35,219 bases of DNA from a virus. The notes beneath the pieces were generated by a model. That model saw only the letters and a list, made by a program, of their open reading frames with translations. It was not told the DNA's origin and did not search any database. Positions 17,033 through 25,871 of this stretch are shown piece after piece (position 1 is the first letter of the stretch; every line of letters starts with the position of its first letter). A program made the translations under genes and the position numbers. The DNA lies in the IMG/VR virus record IMGVR_UViG_3300031999_000111, positions 1 through 35,219 of that record; one strand, given 5' to 3'.

Positions 17033-17230
17033 ATGGGGTCAGAAGACCTTCCTAAGAGACCTAGAAATGTCCCTGCTTATCCACAGCCATCTCAAAAGAT
17101 ACCAGTAAGAAGCTGTCCGAGATGCGGTGGACAAACGATGGTATTGCCTGAAGGATTGCTTGAGTGTTTCAACTGCAAGAGAATCTATCAGACTGCTGGA
17201 ATAAACTATCAAATATTACGAGCTAGATAA
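17033..17230 (+). CDS. Small zinc-ribbon protein
   Basis: 65 residues from ATG 17033, preferred over ATG 17024 because GGGAGG at 17018-17023 would touch 17024 but is 9 nt before 17033. A Pro-rich N-terminus leads into one zinc ribbon, 'RSCPRCGGQTMVLPEGLLEC' then 'FNCKRIY' (C-x2-C ... C-x2-C). Function unknown; nucleic-acid or protein binding is likely. Confidence 0.6.
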   Translation: MGSEDLPKRPRNVPAYPQPSQKIPVRSCPRCGGQTMVLPEGLLECFNCKRIYQTAGINYQILRAR

Positions 17231-17231
17231 T

Positions 17232-17351
17232 ATGAAAATAAAAAGAGTCTGTCCATATTGTAATGGAACAGGATTTATAGAAGAGGAAGAAATCGTTAAA
17301 AATTACCCTAATGTTTATCCAGATTATCCATTCAGAGGTGGTAAGGTTTGA
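17232..17351 (+). CDS. Tiny DnaJ-type zinc half-site protein (39 residues)
   Basis: ATG 17232 lies 1 nt after the preceding stop. The N-terminus 'RVCPYCNGTGFIEEEE' contains one CxxCxGxG unit, half of a DnaJ-like zinc site, so a dimer or partner would be needed to complete metal binding. The stop overlaps the next TTG start. Confidence 0.5.
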   Translation: MKIKRVCPYCNGTGFIEEEEIVKNYPNVYPDYPFRGGKV

Positions 17352-17551
17352 TTAATACTTCAAGAGAAAGATTTCCACAGCGTAAGATAAGGCATGGGGA
17401 AAGAGGTGGATTATATGGGTTCTGCCCCAGAGAAAGACGGGTGGTATCGCAGGATGAAGTCCATCAGATGAGAGTACCACCGTTTAGGATGATTTGCAAC
17501 TATTGTGGGGGGTTCATAGATAGGCATTTGGATAAAAATATATTCGGGTGA
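17348..17551 (+). CDS. Small Cys-containing basic protein
   Basis: 67 residues from TTG 17348, supported by AGGTGG about 10 nt ahead. It is Arg-rich with 'YGFCPRERRVV' and 'RMICNYCGGFIDRHLD', enough Cys/His for one zinc site. It overlaps the preceding gene by 4 nt and ends 4 nt before the next start, so it is clearly part of the same unit. Function unknown. Confidence 0.5.
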   Translation: MINTSRERFPQRKIRHGERGGLYGFCPRERRVVSQDEVHQMRVPPFRMICNYCGGFIDRHLDKNIFG

Positions 17552-17555
17552 TTAA

Positions 17556-17927
17556 ATGGAAGAGATTGACAAAATAAAGGACATAATTATTTACCATAAG
17601 AGTGAGAAGTGCTTTAAATGTGGGAATCTAGTAGAAAAGAATACCGATGGATACTTTAAATGCGACTGCGGATTTGAATGGGCTAACTTGTTCATCAAAA
17701 GGATTCCTGTATCTACATTCTTGCTGTTCAAACAAATATCAGATAATGAATTCTGTTCTGATTACGGTCTAATGTTGAAATCAATTTTAGATGATGTTTC
17801 CAAGTTTCAGGGTATTTTTGAATTGATACAAGATCATGAAAATAGGATATTAAAATTAGAAGAGAAGCCTGTAAAAGAGATTAAGCTTCTTTCAGGCAAT
17901 AAATTGGAGGTGAAGAGAAGTGGGTAG
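17556..17927 (+). CDS. Zinc-ribbon protein with helical C-terminus
   Basis: 123 residues. A zinc ribbon lies near residues 18-42 ('KCFKCGNLVEKNTDGYFKCD', then 'CGFEW'). The C-terminal half is helical and ends in a short coiled coil ('FELIQDHENRILKLEEK'). It overlaps the tail chaperone gene by 8 nt. Position directly before the chaperones hints at a tail-assembly role, but no family is recognised. Confidence 0.55.
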   Translation: MEEIDKIKDIIIYHKSEKCFKCGNLVEKNTDGYFKCDCGFEWANLFIKRIPVSTFLLFKQISDNEFCSDYGLMLKSILDDVSKFQGIFELIQDHENRILKLEEKPVKEIKLLSGNKLEVKRSG

Positions 17928-18321
17928 ATTTAGCAAACATCTAGGTCAGGTTCAAGATGTGACGATAGAATATGCAGATGGAACAAATGAAGTATTGAAA
18001 TTGAAGCCTTTGGGCTGGGAAGATGTGAACGATTTGATATTAATCGGAAAGGATTTCGGTGAAAGCGGGTCTAATGTCTTGGAAAAAATGACAAATGAGA
18101 CTATTGAAAGGATGAAGAACATAGTCTTGAAGACTATGAAAACATCTTATCCAGAAGACCCAGAAGAAGAACTCAAGGAATTTTGTGCCAAAAACTTCAT
18201 ACAGCTTATACCTATAATACTTGACTTGAATTTCAATGTAGGCAAGGCGGACAAACTTGAAAAGATAAAGAAACTTCAGGCGAATGCGAGTGCTAGAACG
18301 GTTCAACCAGTTAAAGTCTGA
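17920..18321 (+). CDS. Tail assembly chaperone, first frame (gpG-like)
   Basis: 133 residues from GTG 17920 after GGAGGTG. It is a mixed alpha/beta protein ('DVTIEYADGTNEVLKLKPLGWEDVNDLI') with an acidic helical C-terminal part ('SYPEDPEEELKEFCAKNF') ending in a Lys-rich tail. It is directly upstream of an overlapping small frame and the tape measure gene, the hallmark of the G/GT chaperone pair that binds the tape measure protein during tail assembly. Confidence 0.65.
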   Translation: MGRFSKHLGQVQDVTIEYADGTNEVLKLKPLGWEDVNDLILIGKDFGESGSNVLEKMTNETIERMKNIVLKTMKTSYPEDPEEELKEFCAKNFIQLIPIILDLNFNVGKADKLEKIKKLQANASARTVQPVKV

Positions 18322-18490
18322 ATCCGATGAGGAGGGAAATCTAATCGGCATATACCATGAGTTCATGAGGGCTTATGGATATATACCACTAGAGGATTGG
18401 AAGAAACTCCCGATACCATTGGTAATAGAATTGAGGGATAAACTGGAAGAGGAAGCAAGAAAAATGAAAAGTAGCATGAGGAAAAGATAA
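18284..18490 (+). CDS. Tail assembly chaperone, second frame (gpT-like)
   Basis: 68 residues if started at ATG 18284; the frame is open from 18269. 'IYHEFMRAYGYIPLEDWKKLPIPLVIELRDKLEEEARKM' is the type of helical segment found in the second chaperone frame. It overlaps the first frame by up to about 53 nt, so it may be made as a fusion by a +1 (or -2) shift. No strong slippery heptamer is obvious, and separate initiation at 18284 is possible. Its stop overlaps the tape measure ATG. Confidence 0.55.
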   Translation: MRVLERFNQLKSESDEEGNLIGIYHEFMRAYGYIPLEDWKKLPIPLVIELRDKLEEEARKMKSSMRKR

Positions 18491-20166
18491 TGGTCCAGCA
18501 GGATGTAATAATAAATGTAATTTATAAGATGAAGGGAAAGTTAGAGGATAGTCTGAATAAACTAAGGAAATTCGGCGATGCTACACAATCCAGTTTGAAA
18601 ACATTGACAGAGGGATTTGACAATGCACAGGAATCATTGCAAAAACTGTCTGGCATAGCAGTCGGATCTAATTTCTTGGATATAACTAACAAAGGAGACA
18701 AACTTAGAAAGGCGATGGATAAAATCAACAAAGAGAATAAAAAGTTCAAGCCGCACTGGATTGGGATAATCTATTTTGGAAGGCAGCTTACGGCTACTTT
18801 TAAAGGATTGACAAGTGCATCTTTGGAAATGGCAGGGGTATTTGATGTTTTAAATTCTTTCTTAGGCATGGCATTCCTGCCACTTGGTATGTTTTTATTG
18901 GATGTAGTATTGTGGTTGTGGGATGCTTGGGATGCTTTACCAGAACCAGTGCAGAATTTCATAGATATACTTGTTGCAGTTGGGCTTGGTATAGGCATAT
19001 TTTTGACTGTTCTTGGAACACTCAAAGCTGGTCTTTGGGCTTTATCACAACCTTTACCAAAGTTTAGTGAGACTATGAAGGATGCTATGGGATGGTTTGG
19101 ATTCTTTGCAATCGCTGCCATCATAGCACTTGCTATAATAAAAGGTGGTTGGAAGAATTTTCAAGTAGCTATACAGGCAAGTCAATTAGCAACCCAGGCA
19201 ATGATGAGAAGAGATTGGGATGCTTATACAGATTATGTCCTTTTAAGAAACATCAATTTAAAATGGGGGATAATAAGGGGTTTTGCCAGTATTTATAATG
19301 AAGTCAAAATCATCCTTTGGCAGATAGGTCTTGCTTTTACACAGACTGTATTGGATATAATGACATCCCTTAACGCACCAGAATGGATGCTAAAACCAGT
19401 TAGAAAATTTATAACAGAATATCAGGATAGAATGGGAAAGGCAATAGCAGAAACTGGGCAAGTGATGGAATATTCTTGGCAGATGAGCATTGAAGAGGCA
19501 ATAAAAAGTGGTATGAGTTTGACTAGAATAATCGTGGCAATGCCCAATGATATTAAAACTATAAACGATGCGTGGTTTGCAGTTAAGGGAACAAGCACTC
19601 AGACTACATATCAATGGATGGAAGCAAGAGCCGCAGCAGAAAAAATAATGAACCCTATTCAAAATATCAATACAGGATTAGTCGATATTAATGATTTACA
19701 GAAAGATATACAAGATGAAACAAACAATATGAATTATCTCTTTGACCAAACAAATTCAACACTTGGTGATACGGTTGGACAGATGAAAAGCATTGATTCT
19801 CAATTAGCCGAATTAAACGCACAAATAGGTGCGACTGGTCAAAGTCTAGCAAATGTATTTGGTATGACCCGTGAAGGTATAATGACAAAATCCGAGTGGG
19901 TGAAAGCTCAGGCAGCAAAGGGCGGTTATATTTCCCCTACCTTACAAAAATATTTAGGTATGCAGCATGGTGGATTGGTAACAAAACCAACCCCTGCTTT
20001 AATCGGAGAAAGAGGTCCTGAAGCTGTAATTCCTTTGGATAGGATTGGTTCTATAGGGGGAATAAACATCACAATCAATACCTCTACTATAGGCGGTAAT
20101 ACCGACCAAATAGCTAGGGAGATAGCTGAGAAATTCTCCTTTGAACTTTCGAGGGTGAGATATTGA
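18490..20166 (+). CDS. Tail tape measure protein
   Basis: 558 residues. A coiled N-terminus ('KMKGKLEDSLNKLRKFGDATQSSLKTL') is followed by hydrophobic segments near residues 115-145, 155-180 and 200-215, then long helices. The C-terminus has the tell-tale 'HGGLVTKPTPALIGERGPEAVIPL' segment of many tape measure proteins. At about 0.15 nm per residue it predicts a tail of around 80-85 nm, so a short siphovirus-like tail. It is directly behind the chaperone pair, as expected. Confidence 0.85.
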   Translation: MVQQDVIINVIYKMKGKLEDSLNKLRKFGDATQSSLKTLTEGFDNAQESLQKLSGIAVGSNFLDITNKGDKLRKAMDKINKENKKFKPHWIGIIYFGRQLTATFKGLTSASLEMAGVFDVLNSFLGMAFLPLGMFLLDVVLWLWDAWDALPEPVQNFIDILVAVGLGIGIFLTVLGTLKAGLWALSQPLPKFSETMKDAMGWFGFFAIAAIIALAIIKGGWKNFQVAIQASQLATQAMMRRDWDAYTDYVLLRNINLKWGIIRGFASIYNEVKIILWQIGLAFTQTVLDIMTSLNAPEWMLKPVRKFITEYQDRMGKAIAETGQVMEYSWQMSIEEAIKSGMSLTRIIVAMPNDIKTINDAWFAVKGTSTQTTYQWMEARAAAEKIMNPIQNINTGLVDINDLQKDIQDETNNMNYLFDQTNSTLGDTVGQMKSIDSQLAELNAQIGATGQSLANVFGMTREGIMTKSEWVKAQAAKGGYISPTLQKYLGMQHGGLVTKPTPALIGERGPEAVIPLDRIGSIGGINITINTSTIGGNTDQIAREIAEKFSFELSRVRY

Positions 20167-20720
20167 CGACTTGGTATCTTAAAAAAACATTGTCAGCAAC
20201 AGGGAATTCATTCGGCTTTTATGGGACAGATGTTCAGCTTGATTTTGACACGGCTTTAACTAAAGTCACTGAAAAATTGGACAAATTATACAAGGGAGAA
20301 ATACCAAGATACAGAAGCAGAAAAGATTGGGATGATTATTCGCCCAGCACTATTTTGATAGATTTAAAGGCTACAAAATGGACATTCATAGTCACTGGTG
20401 TGTTAGTCAATGATACAGGAAATCTTTCTACTGTAAATCCAACAACTACTGCTACGGCTATTAATAAGAAAAACCTATTGATTGCATTCGCAGAAGACGG
20501 TGGAACCATGTCATTCTTTCATAGGGACTTTGGTAGCAACAGACCCACTGGAATTAACCATCCGAATAATATAATTTCTACAGCGGAGAATGTTAACATA
20601 GTATCATTGCAGTTCGATGATGAAGAGACGGAAGTAGGGACGAATGAAGTCTATATGAAGAACAATGAGAGGAGAATATCGTTTTCGATGGTATTGCAAA
20701 AAGGAATAGATAGGGGATAA
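20163..20720 (+). CDS. Distal tail protein candidate
   Basis: 185 residues from TTG 20163, overlapping the tape measure stop by 4 nt. Beta-rich, with 'TTWYLKKTLSATGNSFGFYG', 'KATKWTFIVTGVLVND' and 'NVNIVSLQFDDEET..GTNEVYMKNNERRISFSMVLQKG'. The position between tape measure and hub is normally held by the distal tail protein, but no motif is decisive. Confidence 0.5.
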   Translation: MTTWYLKKTLSATGNSFGFYGTDVQLDFDTALTKVTEKLDKLYKGEIPRYRSRKDWDDYSPSTILIDLKATKWTFIVTGVLVNDTGNLSTVNPTTTATAINKKNLLIAFAEDGGTMSFFHRDFGSNRPTGINHPNNIISTAENVNIVSLQFDDEETEVGTNEVYMKNNERRISFSMVLQKGIDRG

Positions 20721-20723
20721 AAA

Positions 20724-23700
20724 TTGGTCACAAAAAAAATCATATTGGGAACTTCTTTAACTACTGTATTAGGCATTTTAATTTACTTATCAACTTTACA
20801 GGGAGTAAGTATTACAACTTCTGGTGACATTAAATGTCTAGGAACTTTAGAGAATCCATGCGTTTCTTACTTTAATATCACTTCTAATTATTACACATTA
20901 AAATTCTTCAATACTTCAAATCAAAAATTATCTTTTTCTCCTGAAGTCAAAGACTATAAAATTTATAGGTTTACTTACGGCAAATGGAAGGAAATCAATT
21001 TTCCCATCAACATGACTAAAGGAACTAAATATCAGTTTAAATTAGTTGGCTATAAAAAAACTCTTTTTGACAATATAAAATGGTCTATCGGGATGGGGGA
21101 TACTGAGATAGATCCTTGGTGGAATACCACATTTGTAAAAAGAAACAATATAACAGTAAGTGGTATGGGAGCAGCAGCAAGAATAAATTATCCTGTAGGA
21201 ATAAATATAACCTATGCTTCTGGCATGAATGCTAATTTCAATGATTTGAGGTTTCTTAATGACACGACTTCAGTTGATTATTGGATAGAATCGAATGTCA
21301 CATCAAGCTGGGTTTATGTGTGGATAAAAATACCATATCTGCCTTCAAGTCCGAATGTGACTATTAGTATGTATTATGGCTCTGGGGATACTCAAACGAC
21401 TTCAGATGGTGTTTCAACATTCCTATTATTTGATGACTTCAACGACAATTCATTCAATACGACAAAATGGAAAACTAATGCAGGTACTCCAACAGAACAA
21501 AATGGTTATGTCTTAATAGATAGCACAGATGATATTGAAAGTTATTACCAGCCGACAATGATTAATGTTTCTTTAGAAACGAGGGCAAACATCACGACTA
21601 CGGGCATAAATATTGGTTTTTATAATGACACAGAAAACTCCAGGGCATTGTTCCAACCAGCAAATACAAGGACTCAAACTTCTGATGGGGTTGTTACTTA
21701 TTATCAAAGTTTTGGTAGTATGACTTATCCATTGAATAGCTGGGATACTTGGATTATTTATATAAATAGAACCCAAGGAGAAAGGAATAATGTGGAGTTT
21801 TATAAGAACACTACAAAAGTAACTAATCATACGGAGAATTTACCAGCAACAAAAGCAAATGCTAGATTGTATGGTAATGGTGCATCTTTTGATTGGATAT
21901 TCATAAGGAACTATACTTTTCCCGATGCCCAGGCATCTATTACTTCTGAAGAGACTTATACAGCTCCTCCAGTTTCTATGAGTCTATCAGTCCAGATGCC
22001 TCAATATATAGGATATTCAACCGAAGACACTACTACCGATTCCAACTTGCCTAACTCCTATTGGAACAATAATTATACTTTAATCTCAGGGGGATACACT
22101 TCTGTAATATCTTCTGGAACGATTACGACTAACAATGCTTCTCAATCGAGCTGGAACGAAAGTTTTACTGGAAATCAAAATAATATTTTCTATGTAAGGA
22201 TTAAAAAGACTTCAAATGTTACAGGTGGGACATTGGATTTAAGTGGATATAATTCAACCAATACAACAAACTCACTGAATACTTTAACTATAGTAGAAAA
22301 TTTTGACAATTCCAGTGAATATAAATCAAAATCATCTGGATGTTCAATTCCGATCACAAGTACTCTACATAACACTCAAGGCGCATACTCTACGATATTT
22401 AACAGGTCAAGCACGGGAATATGTGCCTATAATTATTATGAAGATACTTGGGACAATACTACTTCAATCGCTAATTTAATGGATACTAATGTCGAAGTAT
22501 GTGTTGATGTTTGGATAGATAGTTCAACAAGCGGGATTGCATCAATCCAGGTGGCTTTAACAGATTATGAAGATATAAATTATATAAGTTGGAGATGGAC
22601 CGAATTTTCTATTGGAGAAAATTATTTGTGTAAGAATTTCAGCTATTATAATGATAGGTCTGGTGATATAACACAGGCAAATAGCACAGAAATAAGTTTT
22701 TTTATTAGTACATATTCTCCATCCCAATCATGGTTTTATATGGACAATCTAAGAATAAGCAATTATACATCCCCAAGCAATCCCCATCTTGATGTGGGCG
22801 GCGATAGCATTTGGAACTGGAACTATACGGGGATTTTTAATGTAACCAATAATAAGACTTACGATTTTTCTTCAGATATGAGAGATTATATCTCCACTTG
22901 TTCTCCAAATATTCAAGGATACTGTGATGTGCCTTTTATATTGTATTCGGATTCGGGAGGTAAAATTCAGATAAGTTCTATGCAAATCAATTATACTTCT
23001 ACTACAGCAAACTGGACTATAAACCCTTCAAGATATGGTTGGTATAAGTTTCCTGTGAATAATCTGAATTACTTTGATACTGCCACTTTAAATCTCTATC
23101 AGCAACCTACTTTGAATAATTCCTATGGTTACGATTGTAATAGTTCTTATCCATGCGTTACTAACCTTTATTATTCTTCAAATCAAACTTGGTCTGGAAT
23201 AAGTTGGAATACGAATCCTACTTGGTTAAATTATATAATAGAAAAGAAAAACTTCACTTCAAACATCGGTTGGAGATATTATAGCATAACAAATCAGTTG
23301 AAATCAATCTATTCTAATGTAACTTATATGTTGAGAATACCGATGCAGAATTTAGACTTGAAGTCGATGAACTTCACAAAAAGCGGTTATTCCTCATCTG
23401 TAAACGCTTATTACAGACCATATTCCTATACGACAGGCGGAGGTCTCAATTATAATGCAACTTATGCTTATGACAATAATTCAAATGATACTACAACCTT
23501 TGCTCAAACTGGCGGTGATGGTGCTAGTGTGGGTACGATAACATATAATTTTAACATCGGAAACAATGGGAGTTCCACAATATTCTATACATACAATGGC
23601 ACAAGCGGTGGTGTTCAGCTTTATAATTATATCACAAGTTCCTGGGATACAGTCGGGACAAGCTCTTCCACTCTTACAACAGGCTCGACCTCTTTAGTTT

Positions 23701-24203
23701 CAAACTATATAGATTCTATAGGAAGCGTATCATTGAGAATCACATCGGCAGGTATTAGCACAGGTGCTATCACTCGGCTTTGGGATACATATATAAATGT
23801 CTATAGTCCATCGTCTTTCGGTCCATATATAAACGCAAGTGTGACAAAATATCAAATGAATGCAAGTTCATGTATTTCTCTAGGAAGTATGCCATGTTAT
23901 CAGAATGGTTCATTCACTCCTAAAGGTCAGACCAATTCGCAATGGATATGGAACATAACGAATGTCGGAACTATCAATGGAAGTGTAAACGCTTATTGGT
24001 CTCAAAATCTTCCTTCCTGCATGAAGCATTATCTTTCTACAAACTATACTTTTGAGTCTTCAGTCGATTATAATGTTAGCAGCACGAATGCTGTAAGCAT
24101 AACCAGTTTAAATACAAGCCAAAGCCAACAGTTCTGGGGGTTCTTTGTATTGAACAACTGCACTGCTGGATATTGGATTAATTCCACATTGGTATTTGGG
24201 TGA
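20724..24203 (+). CDS. Giant surface/fibre protein with DUF2341-type lectin-like domain
   Basis: 1159 residues from TTG 20724 (GGGGAT ribosome site). Residues about 5-25 are a hydrophobic signal anchor. Residues 1-135 parallel the 3887 protein ('SITTSGDIKC', 'FSPEVKDYKIYRFTYGKWKE', 'FPINMTKGTKYQFKLVGYKK'). From about residue 130, 'WWNTTFVKRNNITVSG', 'NFNDLRFLNDTTSVDYWIES', 'VWIKIPYLPSSPNVTISMYY' match DUF2341, followed by a concanavalin-like start ('LLFDDFNDNSFNTTKWKT'). The rest is a long beta-rich, sequon-rich array. Glycan binding by the lectin-like part is inferred. It lies between distal tail genes, so a receptor-binding fibre is plausible. Confidence 0.65.
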   Translation: MVTKKIILGTSLTTVLGILIYLSTLQGVSITTSGDIKCLGTLENPCVSYFNITSNYYTLKFFNTSNQKLSFSPEVKDYKIYRFTYGKWKEINFPINMTKGTKYQFKLVGYKKTLFDNIKWSIGMGDTEIDPWWNTTFVKRNNITVSGMGAAARINYPVGINITYASGMNANFNDLRFLNDTTSVDYWIESNVTSSWVYVWIKIPYLPSSPNVTISMYYGSGDTQTTSDGVSTFLLFDDFNDNSFNTTKWKTNAGTPTEQNGYVLIDSTDDIESYYQPTMINVSLETRANITTTGINIGFYNDTENSRALFQPANTRTQTSDGVVTYYQSFGSMTYPLNSWDTWIIYINRTQGERNNVEFYKNTTKVTNHTENLPATKANARLYGNGASFDWIFIRNYTFPDAQASITSEETYTAPPVSMSLSVQMPQYIGYSTEDTTTDSNLPNSYWNNNYTLISGGYTSVISSGTITTNNASQSSWNESFTGNQNNIFYVRIKKTSNVTGGTLDLSGYNSTNTTNSLNTLTIVENFDNSSEYKSKSSGCSIPITSTLHNTQGAYSTIFNRSSTGICAYNYYEDTWDNTTSIANLMDTNVEVCVDVWIDSSTSGIASIQVALTDYEDINYISWRWTEFSIGENYLCKNFSYYNDRSGDITQANSTEISFFISTYSPSQSWFYMDNLRISNYTSPSNPHLDVGGDSIWNWNYTGIFNVTNNKTYDFSSDMRDYISTCSPNIQGYCDVPFILYSDSGGKIQISSMQINYTSTTANWTINPSRYGWYKFPVNNLNYFDTATLNLYQQPTLNNSYGYDCNSSYPCVTNLYYSSNQTWSGISWNTNPTWLNYIIEKKNFTSNIGWRYYSITNQLKSIYSNVTYMLRIPMQNLDLKSMNFTKSGYSSSVNAYYRPYSYTTGGGLNYNATYAYDNNSNDTTTFAQTGGDGASVGTITYNFNIGNNGSSTIFYTYNGTSGGVQLYNYITSSWDTVGTSSSTLTTGSTSLVSNYIDSIGSVSLRITSAGISTGAITRLWDTYINVYSPSSFGPYINASVTKYQMNASSCISLGSMPCYQNGSFTPKGQTNSQWIWNITNVGTINGSVNAYWSQNLPSCMKHYLSTNYTFESSVDYNVSSTNAVSITSLNTSQSQQFWGFFVLNNCTAGYWINSTLVFG

Positions 24204-24207
24204 AATC

Positions 24208-25821
24208 ATGCCTTATAATACTTTTGGAAGTCCTGTAGTGCCTTACGGACACCCGAATGATTTTTCAATTTATGTAAATGATTATGAATATCCAGCTTTT
24301 ATCTATTTGAAAATAATAAAGAAGATAAACGAGATGGACAGCTTTGAAGTAAATCTTATGGATGTGACCTCCTCGGATGCGAATGTCCAATATGGAAGGA
24401 TAATAAAGATTTTTTCAGAATACACACTTATTTTTAAGGGAAGGATTGAATCGGTCAAATACAAGACAGACGGGACTACTACGATAAAAGGGTTCGGAAT
24501 GGCTACCTTTCTTGCAAATAAGGAATATACGCTAAGAAACACCTGGTTCGATACTACTGTAAACCTGTCTAATTATTTCCTATCTTTGAACAATGATAGT
24601 GCTTCTCCTTGGATTATAACTCCTGGAACAATAGAAGATTATGGGGAAAATATAGACTTTAGGAGTGAGTTTGATAATAAATTACAAATTATGGATGCTT
24701 TAGCCAGACAATTAGAATGGGACTGGTATATTGATAATGGGGATTATCCTTTTAATACAGATACATTCAATTTAGTTTATTGGAGGGGTTCTCTTGCTCC
24801 GACTTATTCCGTGCAATTATCTGGAACAAGCCAAAATGGTTTCATTTCGGACAGGAACGACAATATGTCAAGCCTTTTAAATTCTGTGATTTACATGGGT
24901 AAAGGTGAGGGGACAAATCAGATATGGACAAAGTTCTCCCTGGTTTCGACTATCTACGATAAATTAGACCAAAGCATAACTGCCTATACACCCTTGGTAT
25001 TGATTACTGCTAATGGTTTTCCAGACATGGGAATAGCTAAAATAGGAAGGACACCTGTTGCTTATACTTCAAAGATTGGAAATCTATTTAATGTATTCAT
25101 GCAGGATACTGAATTAGGCACTTTGAATATAAACCATTACAAAGGAATATTATGTATATTGACTTTTGATGCGACTGAATTACCAAATACTATTTTGAAT
25201 TTGCAGTTGAATAGTTCAGAGACTACTGTAACTGTTGCTGATACGACAGAATTTAATGCCATCGGTTCGATAATAATAGGAGAGGAAGTAATAGCTTATA
25301 CAGGAAGGACTGCAACTACTTTCACAGGATGCACAAGAGGAAGTTCCAATACTACAGCAACAGGGCATGACTGGAATATGATAGTTTTTCAGTATGATTC
25401 TTCAAAACATTATACGGAAAATAATCCTCAAGCTGGAACCACCATGTCAGATCCGTATATTAAAATCAAGCAGAAAAACATAGTAGATCCTACAAAAGAG
25501 AATGAAAGGCAATTAGAGATGGAAGCGAGTTGTTACCTATTTAGGAACATGACTATCACCTATGAAATAACATTCGAGATGATGGATTACCATGATTTTT
25601 TAAACAATACAAAATTAGGAGACAATTTACAAATCATAGATTCCGATTCTGGATTGAATGATGTTTACAGATATTTAAGTTTAGATTTGACCTATGACAA
25701 CGGAAATGTGACCATGATAGTCGGTGCTTCAAACAAGAAGATAATAGAGACTTCGTTTATTGACAAAGTATCGAACATAAACAAGGTCTTGCGTTCAAGA
25801 TTGACCTATTCTCCGACTTAA
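24208..25821 (+). CDS. Tail hub / baseplate-type protein
   Basis: 537 residues from ATG 24208, which follows GGTGA at 24199-24203; a TTG at 24196 lies ahead of that site. 'DFSIYVNDYEYPAFIYLKIIKKINEMDSFEVNLMD', 'GRIIKIFSEYTLIFKGRIESVKYKTDGTTTIKGFG' and 'LQIMDALARQLEWDWYIDNG' resemble the first domains of phage tail hub (gp27/gpD-like) proteins. 'IIIGEEVIAYTGRTATTFTGCTRGSSNT' near residues 365-395 is a common virion beta motif. The C-terminus returns to a hub-like 'TKLGDNLQIIDSDSGLNDVYRYLSLDLTYDNG'. Last gene of the tail block. Confidence 0.65.
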   Translation: MPYNTFGSPVVPYGHPNDFSIYVNDYEYPAFIYLKIIKKINEMDSFEVNLMDVTSSDANVQYGRIIKIFSEYTLIFKGRIESVKYKTDGTTTIKGFGMATFLANKEYTLRNTWFDTTVNLSNYFLSLNNDSASPWIITPGTIEDYGENIDFRSEFDNKLQIMDALARQLEWDWYIDNGDYPFNTDTFNLVYWRGSLAPTYSVQLSGTSQNGFISDRNDNMSSLLNSVIYMGKGEGTNQIWTKFSLVSTIYDKLDQSITAYTPLVLITANGFPDMGIAKIGRTPVAYTSKIGNLFNVFMQDTELGTLNINHYKGILCILTFDATELPNTILNLQLNSSETTVTVADTTEFNAIGSIIIGEEVIAYTGRTATTFTGCTRGSSNTTATGHDWNMIVFQYDSSKHYTENNPQAGTTMSDPYIKIKQKNIVDPTKENERQLEMEASCYLFRNMTITYEITFEMMDYHDFLNNTKLGDNLQIIDSDSGLNDVYRYLSLDLTYDNGNVTMIVGASNKKIIETSFIDKVSNINKVLRSRLTYSPT

Positions 25822-25827
25822 GATTGG

Positions 25828-25846
25828 CTTAAATAGTAACATTATC
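25828..25846 (+). promoter_or_regulatory. Late promoter motif, copy 5
   Basis: CTTAAATAGTAACATTATC in the short gap before the possible holin gene. Predicted transcription start is near 25856, leaving a leader with GAGGT before the ATG at 25872. Confidence 0.65.
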
Positions 25847-25871
25847 AAGTAGATTTATTGAGGTACAAGAT

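Noticed and set aside
16801-17560. tRNA or structured RNA in the small-gene cassette
   Set aside because: No cloverleaf or T-loop sequence was seen; the stretch is fully accounted for by tiny frames with ribosome sites.
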